This document shows, piece after piece, positions 1 through 11,840 of a stretch of 64,000 bases of DNA. The translations under genes were made by a program, and so were the position numbers. Location: contig JAKNDB010000076.1 of NCBI GenBank assembly GCA_024305405.1, forward strand, positions 740,501 to 804,500, written 5' to 3'. Source of the stretch: Dirofilaria immitis (lineage: Eukaryota > Nematoda > Chromadorea > Rhabditida > Onchocercidae). The notes under the pieces are model-generated. The model was not told the DNA's origin. It made no database searches and saw only the letters and a list, made by a program, of their open reading frames with translations. The number at the start of each line of letters is the position of its first letter. Position 1 is the first letter of the stretch.

Positions 1-1117
1 GTTGTTGATTCCTTCTAATTATTAAGAACTCGCTTAACCGAGCACCGATTAATTATCAGTGTTTCAAGCTAAATCATACCCACTATTCTAAATTCCTTTC
101 TAGAAACAACATGTGATCCGTTAAACACCAACTCCAATCCCCATGAAACATTTAATTTTTAATATGTTTCTTACGGTTTTCTGAATTTGTTCAAATTCCT
201 GAAATGCACTAAGGAATATTTTGTATATTTTTCTCGTCCGAATTTCTATATTTTATATTCATTGCTTTAAAAAGTGAAAATGTCTGTGTTTCACGTTTCA
301 TTTTGTTTTTGATTGATTTGCTTGATGAAATTGTTATTACGACATCACAAATCATTTCTCAGCTTTTTTATTACTGTAGAATCTAAAGGTGCAAATTTTG
401 GATTGGTGAGAACATAGTCGAATATTTTGTCGAAAAGGGCTACAATTTGTTTCTAAATGATCGAATGAAAAAACTCTCAAAGCAACGGTCGAGAGTTACA
501 TACAAGAAGTTTAAGTGAAGATTCGGTACTTTTTAATTTTCGATAATGGCAACATTTTGTACCGATTAATAAAGTTATAGGACAGAAAGGAAGTTAAGTT
601 CGAAATTCTCATGATAACTGGAAAATGTTTATTATCTTTGGTTCAACATGATAAGAAGATAGACTGATTAAGGTTTTAAGGTAATTTATCTCTTTCGGAT
701 AAGAAATCGAAGAATGTGGGATAATAGGAACATAAATTTTAAATAAGAGGAGGGGCAGGGCACCTTTTTCATGCGAATAAGCGTTGAATTTTAATATCCA
801 TGATAGATGCTAATAAGTTACAGCCTATCTATTGTACACTACAGTTTAATGTACTATGAAGAACTTCCAAAGAATAATTGATGACAGGAGGATTATTGAA
901 TGATATCCAACAGTTTGAGATAATGAATCCTTCCTTTCATATGCTTTCGTTTGTTTGATTTTTGTCAGCTAATGCACGGAAATACTTATTTTTTTAAGAA
1001 TATATATTTCCTCGGACCCCAGTACGGTATAGTTCTTGTCACTTATACACTGTAAAGTGACAATCGAATTTCATAACGAGTATTGGAACATGTGCGAGCG
1101 AAATTCTTTTTGTTTAG
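1..1117. other. gene-free AT-rich stretch
   Basis: No exon with family similarity, RNA gene or clear repeat could be recognised here. The sequence is AT-rich with frequent stops in all frames. It lies downstream of the decayed retroelement and may contain unrecognisable element or flanking sequence. Confidence 0.5.
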
Positions 1118-1742
1118 ATTCTGACTACCGCAAGAGATTTAACGGATGGAGAAGTTGCAACTTTTAGAGGTATAGTTTTTAGGAGAAACATTTTCGAACT
1201 AAGAGGTTAAAGAAAACTTCAAAAGGTGATATTGTTGCCGCCAAAAATATTGTTCAAGTGCCATATCCTGATGATTTTGGTAAAGTGGAGAAGATTTAGA
1301 TGTATCTATCAGAGGCTGTATGATTTAGAGAAAGTAATGAACTACTCAGTGGAGGATTACGGTTATCTGATGAATATAAATCTTCGAAGTATTGTTCAGC
1401 TAATGCGGAAAGCCAGACCTTATCTTATCAAAACAAAAGGTTCAATCGTGAGTGTAAATAGTATTAATGGTCCGTGTCCCGTGGTATTGCGTTCTCTATC
1501 CAGTAAGACAAAAATCAAATTTTTAAATTCAGATGACGTTACAAACTGAAATTATATCTAGATGATGTTACTAAACTGCAGTTATGTATAGCTGACGATT
1601 TACCTTGCATATATCGCAAGCGGATTATGCAATAGTGGATGCGTCCGTGAAAAAACGGATTTTTGTCCGTTGTGATGAATCGATTATCAAACGTGGAATT
1701 TCTTTGACTGATATTGGCCACAGATTTATAAGAAATTTCTAA
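1118..1742 (+). pseudogene. broken short-chain dehydrogenase/reductase (SDR) fragment
   Basis: Three pieces in different frames resemble consecutive parts of a nematode SDR of the classical Rossmann type. The first, about 1118-1165, reads LTTARDLTDGEVATF, like the segment before the NNAG motif. The second, about 1320-1480, reads MNYSVEDYGYLMNINLRSI and then PYLIKTKGSIVSVNSINGP, matching the N-x-N-L helix and the strand ending at the catalytic serine region. The third, about 1611-1742, reads QADYAIVDASVKKR, where the catalytic YxxxK would be expected; the tyrosine is present, but the lysine is replaced by aspartate. No complete NAG motif or C-terminal substrate loop is visible, and the frames do not join cleanly. 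I call it a decayed copy. A highly diverged functional gene with unrecognised introns is less likely. Confidence 0.5.
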
Positions 1743-1789
1743 GTTCGAGTTTTTTCATCGTTGAAGATTGACCCGAGGGTATGCTTTTT

Positions 1790-4040
1790 TCCAGAGATGT
1801 TGGAGGTATAATTTGAATAATATTGTTGTTATTGAAATTCCTAGTGGATTATATATTGAGAAGCAATGAATTTTGAGATCGTTCACTTCGTTGGCTCTTG
1901 CTCGATCCATGGTTTTAAAATTATTTCGATAAGCTTTTTTACAGTTCTAATTCATATCTAAGACTTTTTTGACTTACGTCAGCGAGATCCTTTTCTGGTA
2001 TTTGAGCGGTGAATTTTTATCATTGGAGAAGAATTCTCTTATATTCATCAATGCATTCTTGCAAATTGATTTCATTTCTTCACATCTGTTTAAGGTTTCA
2101 TCTGTTCCTGTAGTTGGTAATATAATATTATCGTACATAAGGGTTTTTTGATTCCATAGTTCTCCAAATCGTAATAAAAGTAACGAATAATAAAAAGGGA
2201 TTAATATTACCCCAAACGGAATTCTTTGAAATCGGTAGTATAGATTATTTTTATAACATGCCCTCTAATATCCATTAACCGTAAAAATCGTGTACATTTC
2301 CTTTATGCCGCGAGTAATTTTTCCGTTTTTCGAAAATGGAGTATTGTCCCTACTAAATCGGAAAGATTAATATACAAAACGTCATAAGAGTTCATTCCAT
2401 TGAAATGTGCTGAAGCATCATAAACAATTCTAAGTTTTGTGGTATATTTACTCAGGGTTATGATATATATCGACTTACAGCTAATTAAGATATTGGGAAC
2501 GCCCCAGTATATATTTGTGATGTGATAAATAATGAATAATACCTGCCTGATCTGCTTCATCATTTACCTTTTCAATAATATTAGATTGCTGTTAATCGTT
2601 GATTATGTCGTCATGCATAAGAAGTAAACGCCCATTTTTCTGAAGTCGTTTAATTAATGATTGTAAGCAACCCAACTACAAATCAAAGTTATCATTTAAT
2701 TTGAAATTAGTTTCTTTCCATGGCCATGATACTTGTGTCTTTTTAATCTTTGATTCGTTATAAAGCTTGCTCATCGTCATCATTATCATGACTTCTAACT
2801 TCTAAAATCGGTCTATATCTCAAATAGTCTTATTAAAATGTACAATTGCTGGCATACTTTGTGCTATATCCGATTCTAGCACGATATCCGAATTAGGATG
2901 AGTTATCACCTGAGTAGAATTAGGTGACGTTTTTATATATCGACTTACAGCTAATATCGGACCGACCTCGGTATTTATCAAAGAGACATCTGACCTTACA
3001 TTTTTACTCTCCTTAAATAGGATAAATTCGGAAAAATAGTCGGCTCCGATAAATATATTGGGGCGTTCCCAATATCTTAATTTCTCATCTGATTAGCTTT
3101 GATTCGAAATGATAGATGTATTTTGTCGGTCACGTGAAATAGTGAGTAGTGAATTCGTTGATATTCTATGATGTTAACTCTAAAGGTTATGGTTCTTGAA
3201 TTTTAATTTTACTCCAATTAGTGTTGTATAAGAAGGAGATGAATTTCGATCTGAATGCTAAATAGAGCAGTTTTTCTCATTTTACTCTCACCTGTTTCTA
3301 GATTTAATCACTGTGGTGAATTTCTTGAAATAAGTGACAATTCCGAACCGATATCAAATAGGCCACTGTCTCGTCTTGAATTTCAATACCTAAACAAGTT
3401 GTCGACCATAATTTTTTTAAATGAGTAAAACTTTTCGAGCCTTTCGATTCTTTTGTTTTTCATTCGAATAATTTTTGAAGTTTATTGATTAATTTTCTTC
3501 TCCTTGGTCCAACATGTTGTACGTTTTCATTATATTTGATTTTTCATACCGCTGTATTATGAAGACCTTTGTAATGGAAACAGAAGCATTTTCTCCTTGG
3601 AATTAATTGTCGTATGTCCAGGTTCGAGGCAGTTTGAACGAGCATTAATTTTCTCTAACGTCCCATTGTTTGTTTGAGAGTGTGATAAGTTTGATACTCG
3701 CTATTTCAGTGATCTTTGTCACAAAATGCGCAAAATTTGTTTTTCTTTTTAAGTTTTGCATTTTTTAAAGTTACGTACCGTCGACATAATTATCGCTAAA
3801 GCTGAAGTTTTATTTCGTATACGAATTTGACTTTTCCCTAATTAGTGCTTCATCTTTTTCGAATTTGAGATCATTACTTCTTCATTTATTAATGGATTTC
3901 CTGAGGAAATTTCTAAGCTTGTTTGCAAAACATCTGCTTTCAGATGCGCAGTAAGATAATTTAATTTTTTGAAAATTCGGAATGTTTTGAAGATATTGCA
4001 GCTTCCTTTAGAATTTCCATAGATTAGGGTTATCACTAAA
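1790..4040 (-). mobile_element. decayed BEL/Pao-type LTR retrotransposon (gag-protease-RT part)
   Basis: Read on the minus strand, the pieces follow the BEL/Pao order. At about 3690-3540 there is a gag zinc-knuckle remnant (CLEPGHTT, then CFCFHYKGLHNTA). At about 3365-3310 is an aspartic-protease active site, LFDIGSELSLIS. From 3080 to 2934 is the protease C-terminal segment (PNIFIGADYFSEF, then EVGPILAV). From about 2580 to 1790 is reverse transcriptase: VNDEADQAGIIHYL, TTKLRIVYDASAHF, YYRFQRIPFGVI, a YDN box in place of YVDD/YVDN, then INIREF-like and YNPLG segments. The stretch 4036-3842 could be further gag sequence. Frames are broken by stops and indels. RNase H, integrase and LTRs were not found, so the copy is truncated and dead. 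The zinc-knuckle, protease and RT identities are firm; the outer borders are not. Confidence 0.85.
2464..2512 (-). repeat. templated insertion inside the retroelement RT
   Basis: The RT reading is interrupted between HYLSHHK and the ITPSK-like segment by about 45 bp. This filler consists of two words found nearby. Bases 2464-2485 repeat 2935-2955 in the same orientation. Bases 2485-2512 repeat 3054-3080 in inverted orientation with one mismatch. The insertion shifts the RT frame. Confidence 0.75.
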
Positions 4041-6638
4041 TGTGGGCAGTGGTAAACTACAGCAAATTCACTATTAATTGGTTTGCTATTTGAGTTGATT
4101 CTTTTGGTAAGTTATTTCTTCTCTTTTAACGCTTATATTTAAGCATTGGAGTATTAATTCTGAGTCATTTTCATACAATTTAAGATTACTATGTTTTTTC
4201 CTTCATTTATTAATTTTAAAATATCTGTTTCATCGTCAGCCATTGAACGTATTTCTTATCGCCTTTTGATAAGCCCAAGATTTGTTGAATGTTTTCTTTC
4301 CATTCTTCATTGGTTGCTTCGAGAGGTGCCCAGACGTATTTGAGGGCGCATTATCTTTTCCTGGATAATTCTTTTCCTTGTTTCATACTGTTGATGGATT
4401 TTTTCTGAAGTCAACATTTGATCCAGTGTGTAGGAAAAATTTGCCTTGTCTTTAATTGTCGTGAGGAATCGGAAGGAAAATATTTATTCAGTCGTTAGAT
4501 TACGGAACAGTAAAGTACAGTGGTATTTGGTAATATGAAATAGAGAATAAAATTAAACTGGTTAAATAATTTTAATGAGTAAGGATCAATAATTTCGAAA
4601 ACGAATCTGGTTTGATCTGAGGGAGACCAGTGTAGTATGGATCGAAGATGATGTGTAGAGCATTGAGTCCAAGAGGACGAATATTCTTTTCAAAAAAAAA
4701 AGAGAGCAAGAGCCTTCGAACGGATTTTAAGAATATATATATTACCCATAAGTTGGTTGGGCTTACAATATTATGTAGATTATATGAGAAGTGACATGCA
4801 GAATTTTTTATCGAAGTGGAAGTTGCATGGGAATTATTTTCTCAGAAGCAATAATCTCATAACGAGATTTGAAAGCTTTCTCACTATTGTATATGAAATT
4901 TGTGGATGAGCTTTTTACAGATTTGGCAGATGTGAGAACTTTTGTATAAGGAAAGAAAGAAATATGTTCTTTGTACAATATCGAACAACTGACTCATCAC
5001 CATATAAGGTGATGTATTCTTTATTCAAGGAGTTTTTGTAATTTCTCCTTCGTCGGTTGTGCTGCTTCAATTATCATGGCAGACATTCCCAGCTTGTAGC
5101 ACCAACAATTTTGTTGCAAATTTCTTGGATTTGGTTGAGGAGAGCTTTAGTCCAAAGATAGTCATATACGAAAATAAAGACTGATCTTCTTTGGAGAGAG
5201 ATTTTTCTTTCGTTTCAAGAGAGTTAGTTTACCCTATGTCTAGAAGGGTTAAATTTGGATGCAGTAATAACATTATCTTTTGTAGTGGAAAGTTCGAAAT
5301 ATTTATTTATTAGTGAATAATACAGAAAAGAGAGTTGAATGAGAATGCAATCCTTTTAATCAAGCATTAATTAATTCGAAGAAGCTCTGAAATGGTTTTG
5401 TATAGTCAGTCTAGAAGAGAAGATCGCCTCCAGGAGGGAGAGGAGGGATGTCTTGATACTATTTAAGTGGATAAAAAGATGTGAAACGGATGGTATATCA
5501 CGAACAAAACTGGAGATAAAGATGAGAGTAGTTAATACATCGTGATACAAATGTATGGTTTCCTTTGATGTGAAAATAAATATGTAAGCAAAAGCTAATT
5601 TATATGTTATACTTTAATCATTAAATGTAAACTTAGTTTTAGGGTACAACAATTTATATGTCAATTAATTTACCAAATGTTGAGAACATAAGTTTGCAGA
5701 TGCTTGCTTAAGAACATATGGAATTTGAGTTAGAGAAATTTACATATGTATTAAAATTGGATAAATGATAAGATAGGTAAGATTTCGAAATACAAATGGT
5801 TTGTTATTTAAATAAAATCATTTCGGTTTATTCTGAATGAGCTATTTATTTTCTGGCGGGCAACGAGTCTTCATTTATTATCGATGATTTGCTTCGAAAT
5901 GATCACGGAGTGACGAATCTGTTACCTAATTTATAATTATGTAACATATGAGATTTTGCACATCCAGTATGTTAATCTATTATGTAATTTAAAGTGTACA
6001 AGATTTGGATGTTATGCTCAGCCGGTATGCTGATTTATAAAAAATATGTACTAATCTTTTACGGTGGGGAAAGTTGTGTAATTTCTATTTTTGTATTCTA
6101 TATATCATACCCGCTTATCTAGAACATATAGAGCGTTAGTTAAGCTAGTTAGAATTATTGTGATTATTGTAATTTCGACATTGGTTAGTTACCTTCAACT
6201 CCTAACATTGTACTCTTCTTCTGCTACATAATTGATTATCTGCGGTGTTAACAATAAACTTATAAAAACTTTCTGTTCGTAAGTATTTCCTTTTTCATAA
6301 CTAACTCATCCACTCAAATAACAGTATTTACAATATATCATGTGTTTAAGATGATCGTTCACTTCGATTTTAAATAATTTTTTGCACTTATAAGTAATTC
6401 TTTTTACAGTACTTTACTACAGTAATTTATGACTTAGTCTGGAAAAGTTTTGGGAAGTTTCTTATTCTATTGCTGTTTCTATGAAAAGAATTTTAAATAA
6501 TAAACAAAATCGCAATTTAAAGTTTATTTCTAGTGAGGTTAATACATAAAAATTTGAAAAATTTTTTTATATAAAATTTTCTTATAAAAATGGTGTAGTA
6601 TATTTAGATATATCCAATAACAATGAATTCTTGTTTTT
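4041..6638. other. gene-free stretch beside the retroelement
   Basis: No recognisable exon or RNA gene. On the minus strand this would hold the 5' part of the BEL/Pao copy (gag N-terminus, leader, LTR), but I could not identify an LTR or primer-binding site. The rest is AT-rich noncoding-looking sequence up to the 3' end of the carbinolamine dehydratase gene. Confidence 0.4.
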
Positions 6639-7837
6639 TCATTGGGTAGACAATTCCTCGATGAAGCAGGCCAGTTTGATGTCTTTTTCCGACAAACCAT
6701 TCACGTCATGGCTGCTTAGAGTCACTTCAATCTGAAACTTTTGGTATTTTCTTTTGATCATTATTCTGTATATTTCTATTAAAATGCTTTATAAAGCTAT
6801 TTGTAAAAATGAAAGCGAACATAATCGATCAGTTAATATATACTAAAATATTTAATAGCAAAAGTATATCTAAATTTCACCTAAAATACAACACCGAACG
6901 TATAATCGTAATTGTTTGGAATGAACAGAGTACTGCTATCAGATTTCATGGTATCAGACTTGTTTCAAATATCTAAAGCGAAGAAACATCTAACCTTATT
7001 ATATATATTGAACCATTCTGGATGATGATCCATTTTTCCGCGTACATTGCTACTTGTGTCATAAAACCGAATGTCTAGAAAAAGATCCTTTTTCCTAGAT
7101 TCAAAAATTTAAATGAGAAGTATCTTTGAAATGAGAAAAGGAAAGAGGACAATGAATGGAAATGTTTACTTCATTGAAATTCTTGAATTGCAAATTTTTC
7201 TGAATCGCATCTCGATCTTCAACCATTCTCCATCCTTTGTCAAGTAATGGTTGCAGTAGTTTCTTTCTCTGTTGTTCATTCAAAACCTAAGTTTCGAGCA
7301 TTGTATACGTTAATAATGATAGTAGCATAAGTCAAGCATATCATTATTTATAAGACGATTGCCATGCAGCAAGAGATGACTCAAAAGAACTGTACTAATC
7401 CTACACTTACGTATGTCTGGAATTCTGATTTTTTAATCAGGTAATCTACGAATTAGATCATTGTAATCCACCTACAGAAAGCGCTTAATTTATAGTTTAT
7501 TAATTGTCCAATAATTCGACTGCAGTATTGGCGATCAAAGTCATTATGAAGCGAAAATAAAGTTGATATAAGAAATGCAAAGATGTCATTGTTTGCTTTC
7601 ATGACTACTTTATGCAAGTCATCTTATTGCTGTAGTCAGTAAACAGCAATAATGATTAAGTTAGATACAAATAAGGATAAGTGATATCGAATTTCAAAAA
7701 GGATAAAGAGAAAGAACATCAATCCTAATATTGAATGAATGTATAAAAACAGATCAACTCACCATGACAACAGCTTTCCGCGTTTGCGATGCAATGTTTG
7801 CACTGCTAGTGAAACACCGAACTGCTGATATCGTCAT
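6639..7837 (-). CDS. pcbd-1: pterin-4a-carbinolamine dehydratase (PCBD/DCoH)
   Basis: The enzyme dehydrates 4a-hydroxytetrahydropterin during recycling of tetrahydrobiopterin for aromatic amino-acid hydroxylases; vertebrate homologues also bind HNF1. Exons (minus strand): 7837-7763, 7286-7170, 7074-6995 and 6731-6639. The protein starts MTISAVRCFTSSANIAS, a possible targeting extension, followed by LLQPLLDKGWRMVEDRDAI, FKNFNE, then FGFMTQVA and the diagnostic active-site segment MDHHPEWFN. It ends TLSSHDVNGLSEKDIKLA and FIEELSTQ. Length is about 121 residues, slightly longer than the family's roughly 100 because of the N-terminal extension. Exon 3 is one base short: the A-run (plus-strand T-run 7033-7037) before MDHHPEW has five bases where six are needed, so the literal frame breaks there. 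An acceptor CCAG at 7863-7861 lies 5' of the start. Confidence 0.9.
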
Positions 7838-10800
7838 AAATTTGAGCTTCCTTTTCAGACCTGGAATTTAAAATTGATCGGATTCCATTCATCCACGTTC
7901 CGCGTTCAACGTTTTCTTCTGAGCAGTCGGTATTCTATAAAAATATAGGTCTTGCCATCCCTTTCCTGATCTATTTCATTTATCAGTTAGCTATTTATCA
8001 CTCTCATCAATAATTAATTATAAAATGATATCCTTGATTTTTTCTATACCAGTCTTCCAATTCGTACATTATACGAGATCTTTTTGCCATAATTCATCTT
8101 CATAAGATTCATCCTTATTTACACCACTTTGTTAAGTTTGCCAAATCCCATAACATTTATGCTTGTCATATTACTTGGTGACAGTGATCATTCGCTTTTC
8201 CACTTCCCTCATATCTCAGAATTGATTCACTTACATACCTTACCGTTTTGCATCCTTCATATATACTTTTGCCAAAATCTTATACAATAATCACTGCAAT
8301 CGATAAAGACAAGAACTTTGAAGATAATTCGAAAAGTTGAAGCAAAAGTTTTCGAAGAAGAGAAATTTGAAAGAAATACCATTAAAAATTGTATAGTAAA
8401 GGAAGCCGCGCTAATTCTTTCTATTACCTTAATTTTAATGAATTATTATCCTGAAAATAGCTTTTAAATTTTTATCACTTGGAAATGAAATTTAACAGTT
8501 TGTTGTTTGTTGCACATCTATTTCAATTAGCAACTAAGCACTGAAAGATTTCCAAAGTCGGCTAGCCCATTAAAGATTAACTAACGCCCAAAAGAAAAGT
8601 TTACCATATCAACATTTGGACTGTTGCTTTGAAAGTTTTTTTATTCAATTCGAACTATTATTCTGGATTGAAATATTAAGAATAATGCAATTTCAGTCTA
8701 TAACTTGATAACTTATCACAGATAAAACCACAAAATCTTGAAAGTTCCGATTAAATTTATGATAACAATCAACATATATAAGTTTCATTTAAATGCAAAC
8801 ATGACAATTAATGAAATTTTATCATCGCAAGGATAGATCAAATATATTCATGATGGTAACGAAATGAAAAAGATACCAGAAAAGTTAAATGATCACGAGC
8901 AATAACTGATTTTTTAATCACTTAACAGTTATTTGAAATGATATAATCAATTTATTTTTAATATAAAAAATTCATGAAAATGAAGGATAAAGATGCAAAC
9001 TCTGAGTGACAAAAACAGATCACTTTTGCAATTTCTCTTAAAAAATTTTACCTATAATCAAGACTTTAATTTACTTAGTAATTTATGGAGACCTGATCAC
9101 TTAGTTCACTCGTAGTTCATTAATAGAAGGAATTTGCGACGCTTTTAACAACTGAATAAATTTCACGAAAAGTTTTTGCATTTTGGCTTAATTTTCAAGA
9201 TAAAGTTATCACTTTAAAAGATATTTTATCCCCTTCCTTATTAATTATATTGGAAAATGGCCAATGCAATTACAATTTTTACCAATGCATTCAAATTTAT
9301 GCCAATCTCAATCATATCCAATACTTGTTTAACAATTGTGTTTTATTTCTCATCATTATCCGATTCTTCTGGCATCATAAATTAAAGTTAAAGAGCCGGT
9401 AAAATAATATTTAATTATGGAACTTCGAGTAATGAAATGAATAAATAAGTGTTAGACAGAAAGTTGGATGCACTAAAATGTATTCGAACAAATTCGATTC
9501 ATTCAGAATAAAAATTAAAGGGAAATTTTCACGTTGATAACCCATAAGTAAGAACAGAAGTAGCTACTGTAACTCTAAATTGAGCTAATCTTAATAAAAA
9601 TTTATTATTCATATTATGCACACTTTCATACTTTTTTCTTTTTGAATACGAATTACTAATTACGACATACAGGTATTCAGCAAGATAAGCAATATCTTCT
9701 ACTCATTGAATTTCATCTTTATCGATGTTCGTAATTAATTCTCTCCGCTAATTCTCTGTGCAGCTATGTTTTTCCTGTGTTTCCATAGCTATTTGTCCTA
9801 TATTATATACACCTTTGTAAATATGAATTATTGTGAAGCAATATTTATATACCATAAAGGACGTTACGATTAAAGCAATTTCCCTCTAATATATCTGGAG
9901 CTATGTTAGCAGAAAGAAACGTGGTATGTAATGCTTCATCTCAAAGCATTTTAATAACATTAGATTGCTAAAAACGTCATGAAATATAAGAAGAATTTTG
10001 CTAAAAATTTATCAAAAATCCATTCTGCCTGTTGTTCAACTTTTTTACTACTTGTTTTTGTAAATGGAGCAATTCTCTAACTAAAATACCGTAGATTGGC
10101 TTTCTCATAACTCTGCTTTAAAAGCTTTTTGATTTCCAATTTTTGAAGAAGAAAAATGTGGAACTTTTTTGGTAAACGTTTGACGGGAGAAAAATTTGAA
10201 AAAAAAATTGATTTATGCAAAATATCCAAAAATGATACTATCTCTTTTTCTTCCTTCTTAGCGACTTACAATGGTTTGCTATTTGTCAATTTGCTAACAT
10301 AAAGCATTTTCATTAGATGCTTTTTCTCTACAAATCGACTAAATTATCATTTTTGGTATGCTTTTGACAATTTATAAATTGTAATTTAAACCATAACTTT
10401 TAATTCTACAGTAATTATTTAAATTTAGTAATGAAAAGAAACTTTAAGATGTAATTTCTTGAACCAAGCCATATCACTTTATTTTAAAACTAAAAGTGCG
10501 TAATAAAGAACTATAAAAATTATAAAGTAGAAAATGAGTAATAAGAAAAATGACAATGTATTCTAACTGTATTGAATTTCGATATTAGAACAAAAAAACT
10601 CTAAAGAAACTCATTGTTTTCATAACTTAGTGTCACTATGTGTGAAATGATTATGCTGAAAAGTGTAATTCGATGTATATTGTATTTATTGATTTTTATG
10701 TCTTTAGTTATTGCGAAGGCATCTTTGATCCATCCAGTGAATCATTTACTACTACACAATTTTAGAAATGCATATACAAAACTATCTTTTCGCCATTAGA

Positions 10801-11168
10801 ATACTTCTGTTTATCTTGTCAAAACGTTGATTATTGCTGGATTATACACGACGACTGTAAAATCACGAAGCATGAATATTTCATGGATATAACAATAATC
10901 GAAATGGAATGCAAATGAAGATGAAAGGACTGCGCAGTAATATAATAGATACTGATTCCAGTTACAAACACTGATAAAATTGAAGAAGACTAAGAAAAAG
11001 TCGAGAATGGTTCCAGAGGAAATTGAGGATGAGCAAAATGATCATTATCATCATGCCCAACCATATTGTCACATATATCATATTTATTTACATTTCTGAA
11101 TGATACTGTTAATGTTCATTCGTTTATTGATTGATGCTTTTAAATTTTAGTAGCTGAATAAGTATTAC

Positions 11169-11227
11169 TGAATTTCACTGATTCAAAGAAAAAATTCTGA
11201 ATTTCAACTGATTCAAAGAAAAAATTC
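11169..11227. repeat. tandem duplication, two copies of about 29 bp
   Basis: Copies at 11169-11197 and 11198-11227 both read CTGAATTTCA, an optional A, then CTGATTCAAAGAAAAAATT. They differ by a single A. No coding context. Confidence 0.85.
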
Positions 11228-11810
11228 TTGCACAATAAAAATAATCATTAAGAAAAGCAAGGCTTCGTTAATTATAGGTTATTAAAATATTAAGACTAAG
11301 TCTATCGATATAAATCTTATCGTTGAAGTTTAATAACTTGTTTAAGTAAAGAAACTGTTAATTAAAGCACGAAAGATTAATGCAACAAAAAATTATTTTG
11401 CTGCAGTAGACAAGGCATGTTCACACAGCGAAAGCAATCGCGGTGTAAAATTGAAGGGAGTGGTACATGGTTCTCTGGACATTTCTAGGGAAGTGAATAA
11501 AAGTTGAGGCTGAGGGAGTGGTGGGTAGGTTTTTCTAGTAGTTGTGGTGTTGGACTTAATTGTTAACGAATGGTCTAATTACCCATCAATTTCCGGTAAA
11601 CTGATATTCCTACTGGTCCTAATCCAGTACAATTCAAGATGCGCAGCTTAACTGCGTTCCATAACAGACAAAATTAAATTACCTATTTTTAAATTCAATA
11701 CCGATGAGCTAATATGATCATCCGAGTCTGCGAATCCTCTAGGATTAAAATGAAAGCTAGATTGCAGAAAGCAAATATTTACAGCAAAATTTGTTTCTTT
11801 TCAAATTATA

Positions 11811-11821
11811 AAACTTTCAGT
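11811..11821 (+). promoter_or_regulatory. probable spliced-leader acceptor of PABPN1
   Basis: AAACTTTCAG ends at 11820, 20 bases before the PABPN1 ATG, with a pyrimidine-rich approach. This is the position and consensus expected for SL trans-splicing in nematodes. No cis exon is apparent upstream. Inference only. Confidence 0.5.
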
Positions 11822-11840
11822 TTGTTGCTGCAGTACCAAA

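Larger units (their letters stand above)
7838..11840. other. 4-kb intergenic region
   Basis: Lies between the divergently oriented carbinolamine dehydratase and PABPN1 genes and should contain both promoters. It is very AT-rich. The only distinct items are a short tandem duplication at 11169-11227 and a basic/acidic open stretch at about 10985-11060 on the plus strand (reads KKTKKKSRMVPEEIEDEQ) that has no recognised family and no clear splice borders. Nothing else could be supported. Confidence 0.5.

Noticed and set aside
1790..4040. Retroviral or viral integration
   Set aside because: The protease, zinc-knuckle and RT segments match BEL/Pao LTR retrotransposons, which are standard nematode elements; no envelope-like sequence was seen.
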